From Minisyncoccota bacterium (GTDB lineage: Bacteria > Patescibacteriota > Minisyncoccia > Phycocordibacterales > UBA9973), in NCBI GenBank assembly GCA_018062065.1, contig JAGOSX010000005.1, positions 1 to 40,071 of the forward strand: a stretch of DNA of 40,071 nucleotides. Direction: 5' to 3'. A program made the translations under genes and the position numbers. Under the pieces are notes generated by a model that worked only from the letters and a program-made list of their open reading frames with translations, did no database searches and was not told the DNA's origin. Of the stretch, positions 7,676 to 14,995 are shown piece after piece (the stretch's first letter is position 1; every line of letters starts with the position of its first letter).

Positions 7676-7712
7676 ACAAAACGGTAAGTAAAATTACCGT
7701 TTTGTTCTTTTT
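7676..7712 (+). terminator. Terminator of rpmG
   Basis: ACAAAACGGTAA (7676-7687) and TTACCGTTTTGT (7694-7705) form a perfect 12-pair stem with a six-base loop, followed by TCTTTTTA. A TATAAT just before the stem (within GATATAATAAC) might also start a short transcript. Confidence 0.8.
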
Positions 7713-7715
7713 AGA

Positions 7716-7795
7716 GATACTTTTAGTATCACTATAAAATGCTTATTATTTATAATTACGCATTTTATTCCTTAGTATAGAAATATATTAAGGAA
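7716..7795 (+). other. Three further stem-loops between rpmG and tRNA-Trp
   Basis: After the rpmG terminator come GATAC/GTATC (7716-7720 with 7726-7730), ATAAAATGC/GCATTTTAT (7734-7742 with 7760-7768) and TTCCTTA/TAAGGAA (7768-7774 with 7789-7795). All are perfect. The last ends five bases before the tRNA. It could be a structured tRNA 5' leader or an unannotated small RNA. Confidence 0.45.
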
Positions 7796-7799
7796 GTTA

Positions 7800-7870
7800 G
7801 GGCGATTAGTTTAGTGGTAGAACAACGGTCTCCAAAACCGTTGGCGGGAGTTCGATTCTCTCATCGCCCG
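7800..7870 (+). tRNA. tRNA-Trp (anticodon CCA)
   Basis: The acceptor stem pairs GGGCGAT (7800-7806) with ATCGCCC (7863-7869), with G7870 as discriminator. The anticodon arm is ACGGT-CTCCAAA-ACCGT, which puts CCA in the loop. The T arm is GGGAG-TTCGATT-CTCTC. The 3' CCA is not encoded, because CAAAATG follows. An anticodon of CCA reads only TGG, in line with the standard code. Confidence 0.95.
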
Positions 7871-7874
7871 CAAA

Positions 7875-8165
7875 ATGAAAAATTTTCCTTATTTAAAAGA
7901 TTTTCTGTTTGTCTTGATTCTATGTATTACATCAATTTTTATTTTATTTTTTTATGAGTTAATATCTTTTTCAGAAACTTTAGAATTAATAGGAATGTCT
8001 ATTTTTTTAGTTATTTCCCAATTTTTTCTAAGAATACGAAAAGAAAGATTTTATGCTTATTTACAAGATTCTAAAAATAATATTAATAAAAAAGATGAAT
8101 ATAAATTTTTTTTAAAACAGATTCTTTTTATTATTGTAATACTTGTTTTTTATTATTTCCGTTAA
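7875..8165 (+). CDS. Small membrane protein of unknown function
   Basis: The 96-residue chain has about three hydrophobic segments: residues 9-28 (FLFVLILCITSIFILFF), 38-52 (LIGMSIFLVISQFFL) and 83-95 (ILFIIVILVFYYF). Charged residues lie between the second and third. I recognise no family. The ATG lies only four bases after the tRNA-Trp discriminator base, so its mRNA would be released by tRNA 3' processing or start from a separate signal. A similar arrangement is seen at tRNA-Ile (15088). The codon use is A+T rich like its neighbours. Its reality is supported by the clear hydrophobic pattern, not by homology. Confidence 0.55.
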   Translation: MKNFPYLKDFLFVLILCITSIFILFFYELISFSETLELIGMSIFLVISQFFLRIRKERFYAYLQDSKNNINKKDEYKFFLKQILFIIVILVFYYFR

Positions 8166-8215
8166 TTTAATTTATTTTTCTTGCTGTTAATATAATACAT
8201 ATAAAACTAATAACT

Positions 8216-8380
8216 ATGCACGGCACAGTCCACATGAAAAAGGGAATTTGGAAATAGTATCATAGTAATGATTCTTCATATTTTAAAAAATTTGAAGAAT
8301 ATCTATCTTTAAATGATGGTCCAAAAGCCGATAAACTTGCGAATTTTCAGTTTTTGATATATAATCATCCGTATGTTTAA
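8216..8380 (+). pseudogene. Possible broken small gene with an in-frame TAG
   Basis: From the ATG at 8216 the frame reads 13 codons, meets TAG at 8255-8257 and then stays open for 40 more codons to a TAA at 8378. The second part (around FEEYLSLNDGPKADKLANF) has the composition of a normal soluble protein, not of random A+T-rich spacer. A TATAAT at 8191-8196 lies upstream. The end overlaps the first codons of the bL25 gene. It may be a gene remnant, or chance. No family is recognised. Confidence 0.3.
8355..8365 (+). promoter_or_regulatory. -10 promoter candidate for rplY
   Basis: TATAAT (8360-8365), with a TG at 8355-8356, ends seven bases before the ATG at 8373. This predicts a leaderless mRNA. 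Confidence 0.5.
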
Positions 8381-8990
8381 TATTCAAGCGAAAAAAAGAG
8401 ATTTAAAAGTTAAATTAGAAAAGGATCAAATCCCAGCTGTTTTTTACGGCGCAAAGACTCCTAGTACACCTATTGAAATTTCAGTTAATGAATTTAAAAA
8501 AGTTTGGAGAGAAGCAGGGGAAACTGCAACTGTAAAATTATCTGTTGACGGTAGTAACGTAGACGTTTTGATCAGTGAAGTTCAATTAGACCCTATTAAA
8601 AATACTCCAACTCATGTAGACTTCTTAGTAGTTGATATGAATAAGAAAATATCAGTTGCGGTACCGATAGAATTTATTGGTGTATCTCCTGCTGTTAAAG
8701 CAGGGTTAGGAGTTTTGGTAAAAGTTTTATATGAAGTAGAAGTAGAAGCATTACCAAAAGATTTACCTCAAAAACTAGAAGTAGATATCGCTCCTTTAGT
8801 TGACCTAGATAGTAGTCTAAAGGCAAGTGATATAAAGCTTCCTTCTGGAGTATCCCTAATCACTAAAGATACTGAAATTCTAGCTGCTGTTGCTCCTCAT
8901 AAAGAAGAAAAAGAAGCAGAACCTGTAGATTTATCTAAGATTGAAGTAGAAAAGAAAGGTAAGAAAGAAGAAGAAGCTGAAGCTCAATAA
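8373..8990 (+). CDS. rplY: Large ribosomal subunit protein bL25 (CTC-type)
   Basis: This is the 5S rRNA-binding ribosomal protein in its long form with a C-terminal CTC/TL5 domain. The N-terminal part has the R-x-L...IPAVFYGAKTP region and the downstream VDFLVVDMNKKISVAVPIEFIG strand that leads into the second beta domain. The last 30 residues form a charged Glu/Lys tail. At 205 residues the length fits the CTC type. The ATG at 8373 directly follows a -10 box, which supports this start. A separate promoter and gene for the transglycosylase follow. Confidence 0.92.
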   Translation: MFNIQAKKRDLKVKLEKDQIPAVFYGAKTPSTPIEISVNEFKKVWREAGETATVKLSVDGSNVDVLISEVQLDPIKNTPTHVDFLVVDMNKKISVAVPIEFIGVSPAVKAGLGVLVKVLYEVEVEALPKDLPQKLEVDIAPLVDLDSSLKASDIKLPSGVSLITKDTEILAAVAPHKEEKEAEPVDLSKIEVEKKGKKEEEAEAQ

Positions 8991-9009
8991 AGAAAAATTT
9001 TTAAAAATA

Positions 9010-9018
9010 TGCTATAAT
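9010..9018 (+). promoter_or_regulatory. Extended -10 promoter for the transglycosylase gene
   Basis: TGC-TATAAT ends seven bases before the ATG at 9026 (ten before a second ATG at 9029). This gives a leaderless or almost leaderless mRNA. Confidence 0.65.
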
Positions 9019-9025
9019 AAGAACT

Positions 9026-10387
9026 ATGATGAAAAAGATCATAGTTTTTATTTTTATATTTATATCAACATTTTCTGTGGTTAAGAATAAGGTTTTTGCT
9101 GTGGATTGTTTAGCAATTACTCCAGCCTCATCTGACTCTGATAAAAATATTTGTCGTAGTGAATTAGCAAATATTGAAGCTGAGCTCCAAGAATTAATCA
9201 AAAAGCAAGAAGCTCAAAAGAAAAATACTGGAACTTTGACTGGGGATGTTAATTATCTTAATAGTCAAATTAACGCATTAAAAACTAAAATTAAAGGTAG
9301 GTCTTTAGCTATAGCACAACTCAAGGTTTCTATTAAAGAAAAAAGCTCTAAAATAGAAGATTTGAGTGATAAAATTGAAAATCAATATGAAAGTTTAGCT
9401 CAACTCATTAAAAATACCAACGATTTAGATAATGGAAATTTAGTTCATTTATTATTATCAAACGACAATATCTCTGATTTTTATAGTGATGTTGAATCTT
9501 ACTCTTCTTTAAAAGAAGCTATTAAAATATCAGTAGATGAAATTAAAGGAGTCAAAACTAACGTCGAAGAAGAGAAAAAAGAATTAGAAGTTAAGCAAGA
9601 TGCAGAAACTGATGCTAAAGCAGAACTTGAAAGTGCTCAAAAGAAAACTGCTCAAGCTGAAGCTGAAAAGAAAAGATTACTTTCTTTATCAAAGCAAAAA
9701 GAAACAGAATATCAAAAACTTGCTGCCGAGAAAAAAGCTAAAGCTGATAAAATTCGTCGTGCTTTATTCCAACTCGCGGGTACAAGTCAGAAGATTGATT
9801 TCGGTACAGCTTTGAAATATGCAAATGAAGCTAATAAGCTCGTAAATATTGAACCTGCATTCTTGCTCGCTATCTTGCGTCAAGAAAGTAACCTCGGCTC
9901 AAACGTAGGGCGTTGTTATTTGACCGATACTTCTGGGCCTAAAGCCGGTTACGGTATTAATCGCTCGACTGGGAAAGTTTGGACTAATTTAATGAAACCT
10001 ACTCGCGATATAGAACCATTTTTAGCTATTACTGATCGTTTAGGATTAAACCCTCTTGAGACTGCTGTGTCTTGTCCTGTTGCTGGAATTGCAGGGTATG
10101 GAGGAGCTATGGGTCCTGCGCAATTTATTCCTTCAACTTGGAAAATTTTTGAAAAAAGGTTGAAAGCTTTACTCGGTTACGAAGCTAGTCCTTGGGAACC
10201 TCGTGACGCATTTATGGCTTCAGCTATGTATTTGACTGATTTAGGAGCTACTGGAACAAGTACTGCTGCTCAGCAAAAAGCAGCTTGTAAATACTACGGT
10301 ACAGGAGGCGCTACTTGTTCTTATAGCAGAAGTGTTATGAAATATAAGGCTGAAATTCAAGCCAATATAGATTTGCTTTCTAATTAA
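9026..10387 (+). CDS. Secreted coiled-coil lytic transglycosylase-like peptidoglycan hydrolase
   Basis: A signal peptide occupies about residues 1-25 (MMKK, hydrophobic core, KVFA). It is followed from about 40 to 245 by a long, charged, PcsB-like coiled coil rich in Lys, Glu and Gln. The C-terminal 190 residues form a lysozyme-like fold: Glu287 in LRQESNLGS is the expected catalytic acid, and GGAMGPAQFIPSTW is the signature that follows in SLT/MltB-type transglycosylases. Such enzymes cut glycan strands between MurNAc and GlcNAc. The coiled coil suggests control by a membrane complex such as FtsEX, as known for PcsB and EnvC; that partner is not in the window. Likely role: cell separation or making room for surface structures. 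Confidence 0.88.
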   Translation: MMKKIIVFIFIFISTFSVVKNKVFAVDCLAITPASSDSDKNICRSELANIEAELQELIKKQEAQKKNTGTLTGDVNYLNSQINALKTKIKGRSLAIAQLKVSIKEKSSKIEDLSDKIENQYESLAQLIKNTNDLDNGNLVHLLLSNDNISDFYSDVESYSSLKEAIKISVDEIKGVKTNVEEEKKELEVKQDAETDAKAELESAQKKTAQAEAEKKRLLSLSKQKETEYQKLAAEKKAKADKIRRALFQLAGTSQKIDFGTALKYANEANKLVNIEPAFLLAILRQESNLGSNVGRCYLTDTSGPKAGYGINRSTGKVWTNLMKPTRDIEPFLAITDRLGLNPLETAVSCPVAGIAGYGGAMGPAQFIPSTWKIFEKRLKALLGYEASPWEPRDAFMASAMYLTDLGATGTSTAAQQKAACKYYGTGGATCSYSRSVMKYKAEIQANIDLLSN

Positions 10388-10392
10388 TTTTG

Positions 10393-10401
10393 TGATATTA
10401 T
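10393..10401 (+). promoter_or_regulatory. Extended -10 promoter for rpmE
   Basis: TGA-TATTAT ends seven bases before the ATG at 10409, the leaderless layout seen elsewhere in the window. Confidence 0.55.
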
Positions 10402-10408
10402 TCAATTT

Positions 10409-10624
10409 ATGAAAAAAGATATACACCCAACATACAGTGGACAAACAAAAGCAAGTTGTGCTTGCGGAGCTACTTTTGTAGTAGGTTCTACTTTGACAGA
10501 AATCAATATGGAAATCTGCAGTAAATGCCATCCTTTTTATACAGGTAATGAAAAATTAATGGATACTGCTGGACGTGTTGATAAATTCAATAAACGTCGC
10601 GCTGCTTCAGCAAAAGCTAAATAA
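10409..10624 (+). CDS. rpmE: Large ribosomal subunit protein bL31 (zinc form)
   Basis: The 71-residue protein starts MKKDIHPTY and has the four zinc cysteines of the C+ form in CACG and CSKCHPFYTG. The latter is the diagnostic bL31 motif, followed by the usual DTAGRVDKFNKR. bL31 of this type can store zinc. The gene is followed at once by a long hairpin with a T tract. Confidence 0.95.
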   Translation: MKKDIHPTYSGQTKASCACGATFVVGSTLTEINMEICSKCHPFYTGNEKLMDTAGRVDKFNKRRAASAKAK

Positions 10625-10627
10625 CGG

Positions 10628-10733
10628 ACTGAACTATACTTTTGAAAGTACGAATTTTTTAGATAAAATTCTTCCTGCTCGTTTCTCGATTTTGGGAACC
10701 TTTCAAAAATATAGTTCAGTTTTTTGTTTTTTA
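10628..10733 (+). ncRNA. Long nested stem-loop with T tract: unusual terminator or small RNA
   Basis: ACTGAACTATA...GAAAG (10628-10648) pairs with 10700-10720 over 21 positions with one mismatch. The 51-base loop holds a second hairpin, GAATTTT/AAAATTC (10652-10658 with 10665-10671). TTTTTT-G-TTTTTT follows. The end works as a terminator for rpmE. The large loop is not needed for that and suggests an RNA with its own structure, perhaps released as a fragment of about 95 bases. Confidence 0.5.
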
Positions 10734-10747
10734 TTGTAAAAATATTT

Positions 10748-11719
10748 ATGACTTACGATATAGAAGAATTAAAAAAGAATCATAATACTAACTATCTAGC
10801 TAGCGTTTTGGAGCGTTTAGAAAGAGAAGAGCGTGAAGTGCGCGAAATGCTAGATTCTGATGAGACTTTGCATGAATTAGCAAAAGAAGAATTAGCTAGA
10901 ATTCAAAATGAAAGAGAGATAACCTTAAAACAAGTTGAAGATATTTTAGCGAAAGAACGCGAAGAAGAGGAATTTCCTAATGAAATAGTGCTCGAAGTTC
11001 GTGCAGGAGCAGGAGGAGATGAAGCAGCTCTCTTTGCTTGGGAATTAGCAAATGCTTATGAAAAATATTCTGAAATTAAAGGTTGGGATTGGAAGGTAAA
11101 CTATGAATCTAAAAACGACGTCGGAGGATATAAAGAAGCTAGTTTTGAAATTCGTGGTAATGACGTTTATAAATTAATGCGTTATGAAACCGGAGTGCAT
11201 AGAGTGCAACGCGTGCCAGCAACCGAGAAGAACGGACGTGTGCATACCTCGACTTGTTCTGTTGCGATTTTACCAATTCGTAAAAAAGTAACTTTTGAAG
11301 TTAATCCTGCTGATATTGAGATGGAATATTCTCGAGCTGGAGGTAAAGGAGGTCAAAACGTTAACAAAGTTGAAACAGCAGTTAGATTAATTCACGTACC
11401 TACAGGTATAGACGTCCGTTCGACAAATCAACGTTCTCAAGTCGCTAACCGTGAGAAGGCTATGCAAATTTTGCTTTCTAAATTGCAAGCCCTTAAAGAA
11501 GAAGAAGAAGCGAAAAAGTATTCCGGCGAAAGAAAAAATCAAATCGGTACAGGAGATCGAAGTGAAAAAATCCGAACTTATAATTTCCCTCAAGATAGAC
11601 TTACTGATCATCGTATTAAAAAATCTTGGCATAATTTACCGAAAATAATGCTAGGAGAATTAGATCCGATTTTTGAATCTTTACTTTCAGGAGAAACCGG
11701 AGACGAAGACGAAGATTAA
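10748..11719 (+). CDS. prfA: Peptide chain release factor 1
   Basis: RF1 ends translation at UAA and UAG. The GGQ motif that triggers peptide release is at residues 201-203 ([13 protein letters not shown]). The PAT tripeptide that reads the stop codon and separates RF1 from RF2 (SPF) is at 157-159 ([12 protein letters not shown]). With 323 residues it is shorter than the usual 360, the loss being in the N-terminal helical domain. The ATG at 10748 gives [10 protein letters not shown], a good RF1-like start; an upstream TTG is less likely. All stops in this window are of the type RF1 can read. HemK/PrmC, often next to prfA, is not here. Confidence 0.95.
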   Translation: MTYDIEELKKNHNTNYLASVLERLEREEREVREMLDSDETLHELAKEELARIQNEREITLKQVEDILAKEREEEEFPNEIVLEVRAGAGGDEAALFAWELANAYEKYSEIKGWDWKVNYESKNDVGGYKEASFEIRGNDVYKLMRYETGVHRVQRVPATEKNGRVHTSTCSVAILPIRKKVTFEVNPADIEMEYSRAGGKGGQNVNKVETAVRLIHVPTGIDVRSTNQRSQVANREKAMQILLSKLQALKEEEEAKKYSGERKNQIGTGDRSEKIRTYNFPQDRLTDHRIKKSWHNLPKIMLGELDPIFESLLSGETGDEDED

Positions 11720-11733
11720 TACTTGGTACTAAA

Positions 11734-11805
11734 ATGCCAAGTGAATTAAATTATGAATCCCGTAGTAGATTTTCAAATCATTATTGGGATAATAGGTTCG
11801 AATAA
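11734..11805 (+). CDS. Possible 23-codon leader peptide upstream of the ABC exporter
   Basis: An ATG at 11734 opens a frame of 23 codons (MPSELNYESRSRF, then SNHYWDNRFE) ending in TAA. The peptide is rich in Arg, aromatic residues and Ser. It includes the first copy of ATTTTCAAAT, a repeat that also forms the hairpin just before the ABC gene. It could be an attenuation-type leader peptide, or chance. There is no ribosome site to support it. Confidence 0.25.
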   Translation: MPSELNYESRSRFSNHYWDNRFE

Positions 11806-11840
11806 AATACAAGTTTATTTTTATTATTAATTTTAATTAC

Positions 11841-11885
11841 ATTTTCAAATAAGGTTTTAAAACAATTTGAAAATTCACTAACGGG
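11841..11885 (+). promoter_or_regulatory. Leader hairpin in front of the ABC exporter start
   Basis: ATTTTCAAAT (11841-11850) pairs perfectly with ATTTGAAAAT (11865-11874). The stem ends 11 bases before the ATG at 11886, which is preceded by CGGG. An identical ATTTTCAAAT at 11769-11778 could compete for the same partner, so two alternative folds are possible. Confidence 0.45.
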
Positions 11886-13646
11886 ATGAATATAAAAAGA
11901 ATTTTTCATTATTATTGGCAAGCAGTAAAGCAATATAAAATTGCAATTTTTTCAATTTTACTTTTAGGAACTAGCCGAATTTTGTTTTCTATGATTGCTG
12001 CTGGTTATATTTATAAAAATATTATTGATACTTTAAGTAATAATGTTTTTTCATTAGAACAAAAATATCAAATATCAGTTTTCTTATTAATTGCTATGGG
12101 TATATCTTTCGTAATTTCTCTTTCGTCTGCAAGATTGATTGATTTTATATTTTATAGGTTTCTGACTAGATCAATTAATAATATATATCAAATAAGTTTT
12201 AAAAAATTTATAAATCATTCTTATAATTTTTTTACAAATAACTTTGCTGGAAGTTTAGTAACTAAAATTAAAAGATTTACGCAATCTTTTGAAAATATTT
12301 CTGAGGCCATTATTAAAAGTTTTTGGGAAATTTTGATAGCTATTACTTTTGCTTTTTTATTTCTTTATTTGCAATCTAAAATACTAGCTTTTTATTTATT
12401 AATTTGGTGTGTTCTGTACATGCTCATGGTTTTGTTTTTTATTAAAAGTAAAGTAGATATAGATATAAAATGGGCAGCATCAGATTCTAAAGTCACAGGT
12501 TTTTTATCGGATTCTATTTCTAATGTTTTTAATATAAAAATATTTTCTGCATTTAAAAAAGAAAATCATTCTTTTAATTTATTTGTTGATGATTATTTAA
12601 AAAATTATACAAAATCTTATAAATATTATGTTATTAGAGCATCAATGCAAGCTGGTTTCATGGTTATATTTCATATATTTATTTTATATACTATGATTAA
12701 TCTTTGGAATCAAGGATTGATTACTATTGGAGTTTTTGTTATGACTTATGTTTATATTTTAGGATTATTTGATAAGTTATGGGAATTATCCTCTTTACTC
12801 ATAAGAGTAATGAAATCTATGACTGATGCTAAAGAAGCAGTAGATATCTTAGATAAACCGCTTGATATTTTAGATCCAGAAAACCCTGAAGAATTAAGCG
12901 GAGGTAGAGGAGAAATAGAATTTAAAAATGTAAATTTTGAATATGTTGAAGATAATCAAGTCTTTAGTAATTTGAATTTGAAAATCAAAGCAGGAGAGAA
13001 GGTTGGACTCGTAGGTCATTCTGGTTCTGGAAAATCTACTATTACTAAAATGCTACTGCGTTTTGTTGATGTTAAAGATGGAGAAATTTTAATCGACGGG
13101 CAAAATATAAAAAACGTAACTCAAGACGATTTAAGAAGTAAAATCTCATACGTGCCTCAAGAGCCCATCCTATTTCATCGTAGCATAGGAGAGAATATCG
13201 GTTATTCAAAAGAAAATGCAACAGCAGAAGAAATTATCGAAAGCGCCAAGAAAGCTCACGCTCACGAATTCATTTCAAAATTGCAAAACGGTTATGATAC
13301 TCCCGTAGGGGAAAGAGGAATTAAGCTTTCCGGAGGAGAGCGTCAAAGAGTAGCGATAGCTCGCGCTATGCTCAAAGATTCACCTATCTTAGTCTTAGAC
13401 GAAGCTACTTCCGCCCTCGATAGTATTTCTGAATCTTATATTAAACAAGCTTTGAATGTTTTGATGGAAAATAAAACCGCAATAGTTATTGCGCATAGAC
13501 TTTCTACTATTTCTAAGATGGATAGAATTATCGTTTTAGATAAAGGGCAAATTGTTGAAGAAGGAACTCACGAAGAGTTAATCTCTAAAGACGGGTCTTA
13601 TGCTAAGCTTTGGAATTACCAAACTGGTTTTCTGAATGAAGAATAA
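11886..13646 (+). CDS. ABC exporter, fused membrane and ATPase domains
   Basis: The 586-residue protein is a half-transporter that would work as a dimer. Residues 1-310 form a six-helix type I exporter domain, with hydrophobic stretches near 20-42, 62-80, 147-185 and 257-292. The ATPase domain has Walker A GHSGSGKS (377-384), the Q-loop in SYVPQEP, the signature LSGGERQ (481-487), Walker B ILVLDEATSALD (501-512) and the switch His in IAHRLS. All catalytic residues are present. Exporters of this group move drugs, lipids or peptides; the cargo cannot be read from sequence. The membrane half is much more A+T rich than the ATPase half. It is a single gene with a 166-base structured leader; the lipoprotein downstream is 84 bases away. 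Confidence 0.93.
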   Translation: MNIKRIFHYYWQAVKQYKIAIFSILLLGTSRILFSMIAAGYIYKNIIDTLSNNVFSLEQKYQISVFLLIAMGISFVISLSSARLIDFIFYRFLTRSINNIYQISFKKFINHSYNFFTNNFAGSLVTKIKRFTQSFENISEAIIKSFWEILIAITFAFLFLYLQSKILAFYLLIWCVLYMLMVLFFIKSKVDIDIKWAASDSKVTGFLSDSISNVFNIKIFSAFKKENHSFNLFVDDYLKNYTKSYKYYVIRASMQAGFMVIFHIFILYTMINLWNQGLITIGVFVMTYVYILGLFDKLWELSSLLIRVMKSMTDAKEAVDILDKPLDILDPENPEELSGGRGEIEFKNVNFEYVEDNQVFSNLNLKIKAGEKVGLVGHSGSGKSTITKMLLRFVDVKDGEILIDGQNIKNVTQDDLRSKISYVPQEPILFHRSIGENIGYSKENATAEEIIESAKKAHAHEFISKLQNGYDTPVGERGIKLSGGERQRVAIARAMLKDSPILVLDEATSALDSISESYIKQALNVLMENKTAIVIAHRLSTISKMDRIIVLDKGQIVEEGTHEELISKDGSYAKLWNYQTGFLNEE

Positions 13647-13730
13647 ACCTAGACTTTTTGCTACTTATATGATTTAATTAGCGGAGATTAGCTATTTGAA
13701 ATTTTTTTTCTAACCATTAAATTTATTCTA

Positions 13731-14318
13731 ATGAAAGTAGTAGTTTTTTTAGTATCAATCTTAGCTTTATTTTCTTGTCGAGAAAATTTATCTAATAATA
13801 AATTAGGAATTATCTTTAAAGAAGATAGTGCTGTTCGCTTTATTGATAGTAACACAATAGCTATCAATAAAGAAAAAATTGAATTTACTTATACTAATAA
13901 GCATTATTTAGCTTTAAGTATGAATTTTTGCTCGAGTGAAGCAATCGTAAAATTAGTAAATTTAATATTGAAAGAATATTCTAAAGAATACACAATATTA
14001 AATTGGGAGATTGCTCGTAAAGGAGAACAGGGTGACGTAATAGGTATTTGGATTTATGTAAGTCCTAAGGATACTTTTTCTTTAAAATCCATAGAAGATG
14101 AAAATCTTCAAAAAGATTTTATAGAAATACAGCCAGGAAATTCTCTTTGTGGCACCTTAGGTATGACCACAGAAGAAGCTTTAAGTTTTGCAAATAAGTT
14201 TAATTACCCTTTAAGATATAATTCTTGGGGTCAATTAAATGTGATTCTCCAACCTGGAGAAAAATTTAAAAAAACTTGGCAACCAGATACTTTAAAATAT
14301 TTGGTAAAAAAGAATTAA
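13731..14318 (+). CDS. Predicted lipoprotein of unknown function
   Basis: Residues 1-16 form a lipoprotein signal (MKVVVFLVSILALFSC) with Cys16 as the lipid-carrying residue. The mature part of about 180 residues is soluble and of mixed charge, with a Trp-containing strand pattern (NWEIARKG, VIGIWIYVSP) and two other cysteines near residues 66 and 143. I recognise no family. The lipobox LFSC is loose but acceptable. It follows the ABC exporter by 84 bases on the same strand and could act with it as a surface partner, though nothing in the sequence proves this. It ends in a strong terminator. The style of signal and the composition resemble lipoproteins of Bacteroidetes, so transfer is possible. 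Confidence 0.7.
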   Translation: MKVVVFLVSILALFSCRENLSNNKLGIIFKEDSAVRFIDSNTIAINKEKIEFTYTNKHYLALSMNFCSSEAIVKLVNLILKEYSKEYTILNWEIARKGEQGDVIGIWIYVSPKDTFSLKSIEDENLQKDFIEIQPGNSLCGTLGMTTEEALSFANKFNYPLRYNSWGQLNVILQPGEKFKKTWQPDTLKYLVKKN

Positions 14319-14340
14319 TAAAAGATAGTTTTCTTATTTT

Positions 14341-14357
14341 GAGTTCAACAAGAACTC
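14341..14357 (+). other. Small hairpin after the lipoprotein gene
   Basis: GAGTTC and GAACTC form a perfect six-pair stem over a five-base loop. It stands just before the main terminator and may protect the mRNA end. Confidence 0.4.
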
Positions 14358-14364
14358 AGGCCTT

Positions 14365-14401
14365 AAGGGTTTGGTATCAGAAGTGATATCAAACCTTTTT
14401 T
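14365..14401 (+). terminator. Strong terminator of the lipoprotein gene
   Basis: GGTTTGGTATCA (14368-14379) pairs with TGATATCAAACC (14384-14395) through 12 pairs including one G-T, with loop GAAG. A run of T follows directly. Confidence 0.9.
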
Positions 14402-14485
14402 ATTTGCTTTATTTCTACGTATGTGGCATACTTTGAGGGTAGTAGTTTATTCATAGGATTTGTTTTCGTGAGTGAAGTTTCTACT

Positions 14486-14507
14486 CCTGACCTATCGGAT
14501 AGGCAGG
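14486..14507. repeat. GC-rich palindrome upstream of the RRM gene
   Basis: CCTG-A-CCTAT...ATAGG-CAGG folds with one bulged A. Its G+C content is far above the surroundings. It lies just upstream of the -10 box for the RRM gene, so it could be a dispersed repeat or an operator. No second copy is in the window. Confidence 0.4.
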
Positions 14508-14510
14508 CAT

Positions 14511-14516
14511 TATAAT
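14511..14516 (+). promoter_or_regulatory. -10 box of the RRM protein gene
   Basis: TATAAT predicts transcription from about 14523, which gives a leader of about 35 bases before the ATG at 14558 and begins right at the leader hairpin. Confidence 0.5.
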
Positions 14517-14524
14517 TAGTTTTT

Positions 14525-14550
14525 GCCCGATTTTTAAAAAACGGGAGAAG
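14525..14550 (+). promoter_or_regulatory. Leader hairpin covering the ribosome site of the RRM gene
   Basis: CCCG (14526-14529) pairs with CGGG (14542-14545), and the T and A runs between them can add pairs. The sequence GGGAGAAG (14543-14550), the only Shine-Dalgarno-like stretch I note in the window, is partly locked in this stem, seven bases before the ATG. The weak stem would open easily. Confidence 0.45.
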
Positions 14551-14557
14551 TAATAGT

Positions 14558-14863
14558 ATGGCTACAAAGCTATATGTAGGGGGTTTACCTTACTCAACAA
14601 ATGACGAAGCTCTAAAAGAGTACTTCGCTCAAGCAGGTTCTGTAACATCTGCAGTTATTATAATGGACAAGATGTCTGGTCGTTCTAAAGGTTTCGGTTT
14701 CGTTGAAATGTCAAACGACGAGGAAGCACAAAATGCTGTCTCAATGTTCAACGATAAAGAATTCGAAGGACGCAGATTGACTGTTAATGAAGCTCGTCCT
14801 ATGGAAGCTCGTCCTCCAAGAACTGGCGGTTTTAACCGTACTGGTGGAAGAAGAGAATACTAA
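14558..14863 (+). CDS. RRM-type RNA-binding protein
   Basis: A single RNA recognition motif fills residues 1-80 of 101. RNP2 is LYVGGL (5-10) and RNP1 is KGFGFVEM (45-52), with the aromatic residues that stack on RNA present in both. The tail is short and rich in Arg, Gly and Pro (TGGFNRTGGRREY). Proteins of this kind occur in cyanobacteria and many other bacteria, where several are cold-induced and bind mRNA. Here it is a single gene with a -10 box, a hairpin over the ribosome site and a strong terminator, which fits an abundant protein under post-transcriptional control. Autoregulation by binding its own leader is possible but not shown. Confidence 0.93.
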   Translation: MATKLYVGGLPYSTNDEALKEYFAQAGSVTSAVIIMDKMSGRSKGFGFVEMSNDEEAQNAVSMFNDKEFEGRRLTVNEARPMEARPPRTGGFNRTGGRREY

Positions 14864-14874
14864 ATCTCTAAAAT

Positions 14875-14902
14875 AAAAATCCCCTTATATAAGGGGATTT
14901 TT
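14875..14902 (+). terminator. Terminator of the RRM gene
   Basis: AAAAATCCCCTTAT and its exact reverse complement make a 28-base perfect palindrome with a closing T tract. Confidence 0.92.
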
Positions 14903-14995
14903 ATTTGCTTAAAAGTATTATTTTTGATATATTCTATATAAGGACTCTGTCCTGTTATTTTTGTAGGTTTATTGAGTAAATAAATATTAGATTAT

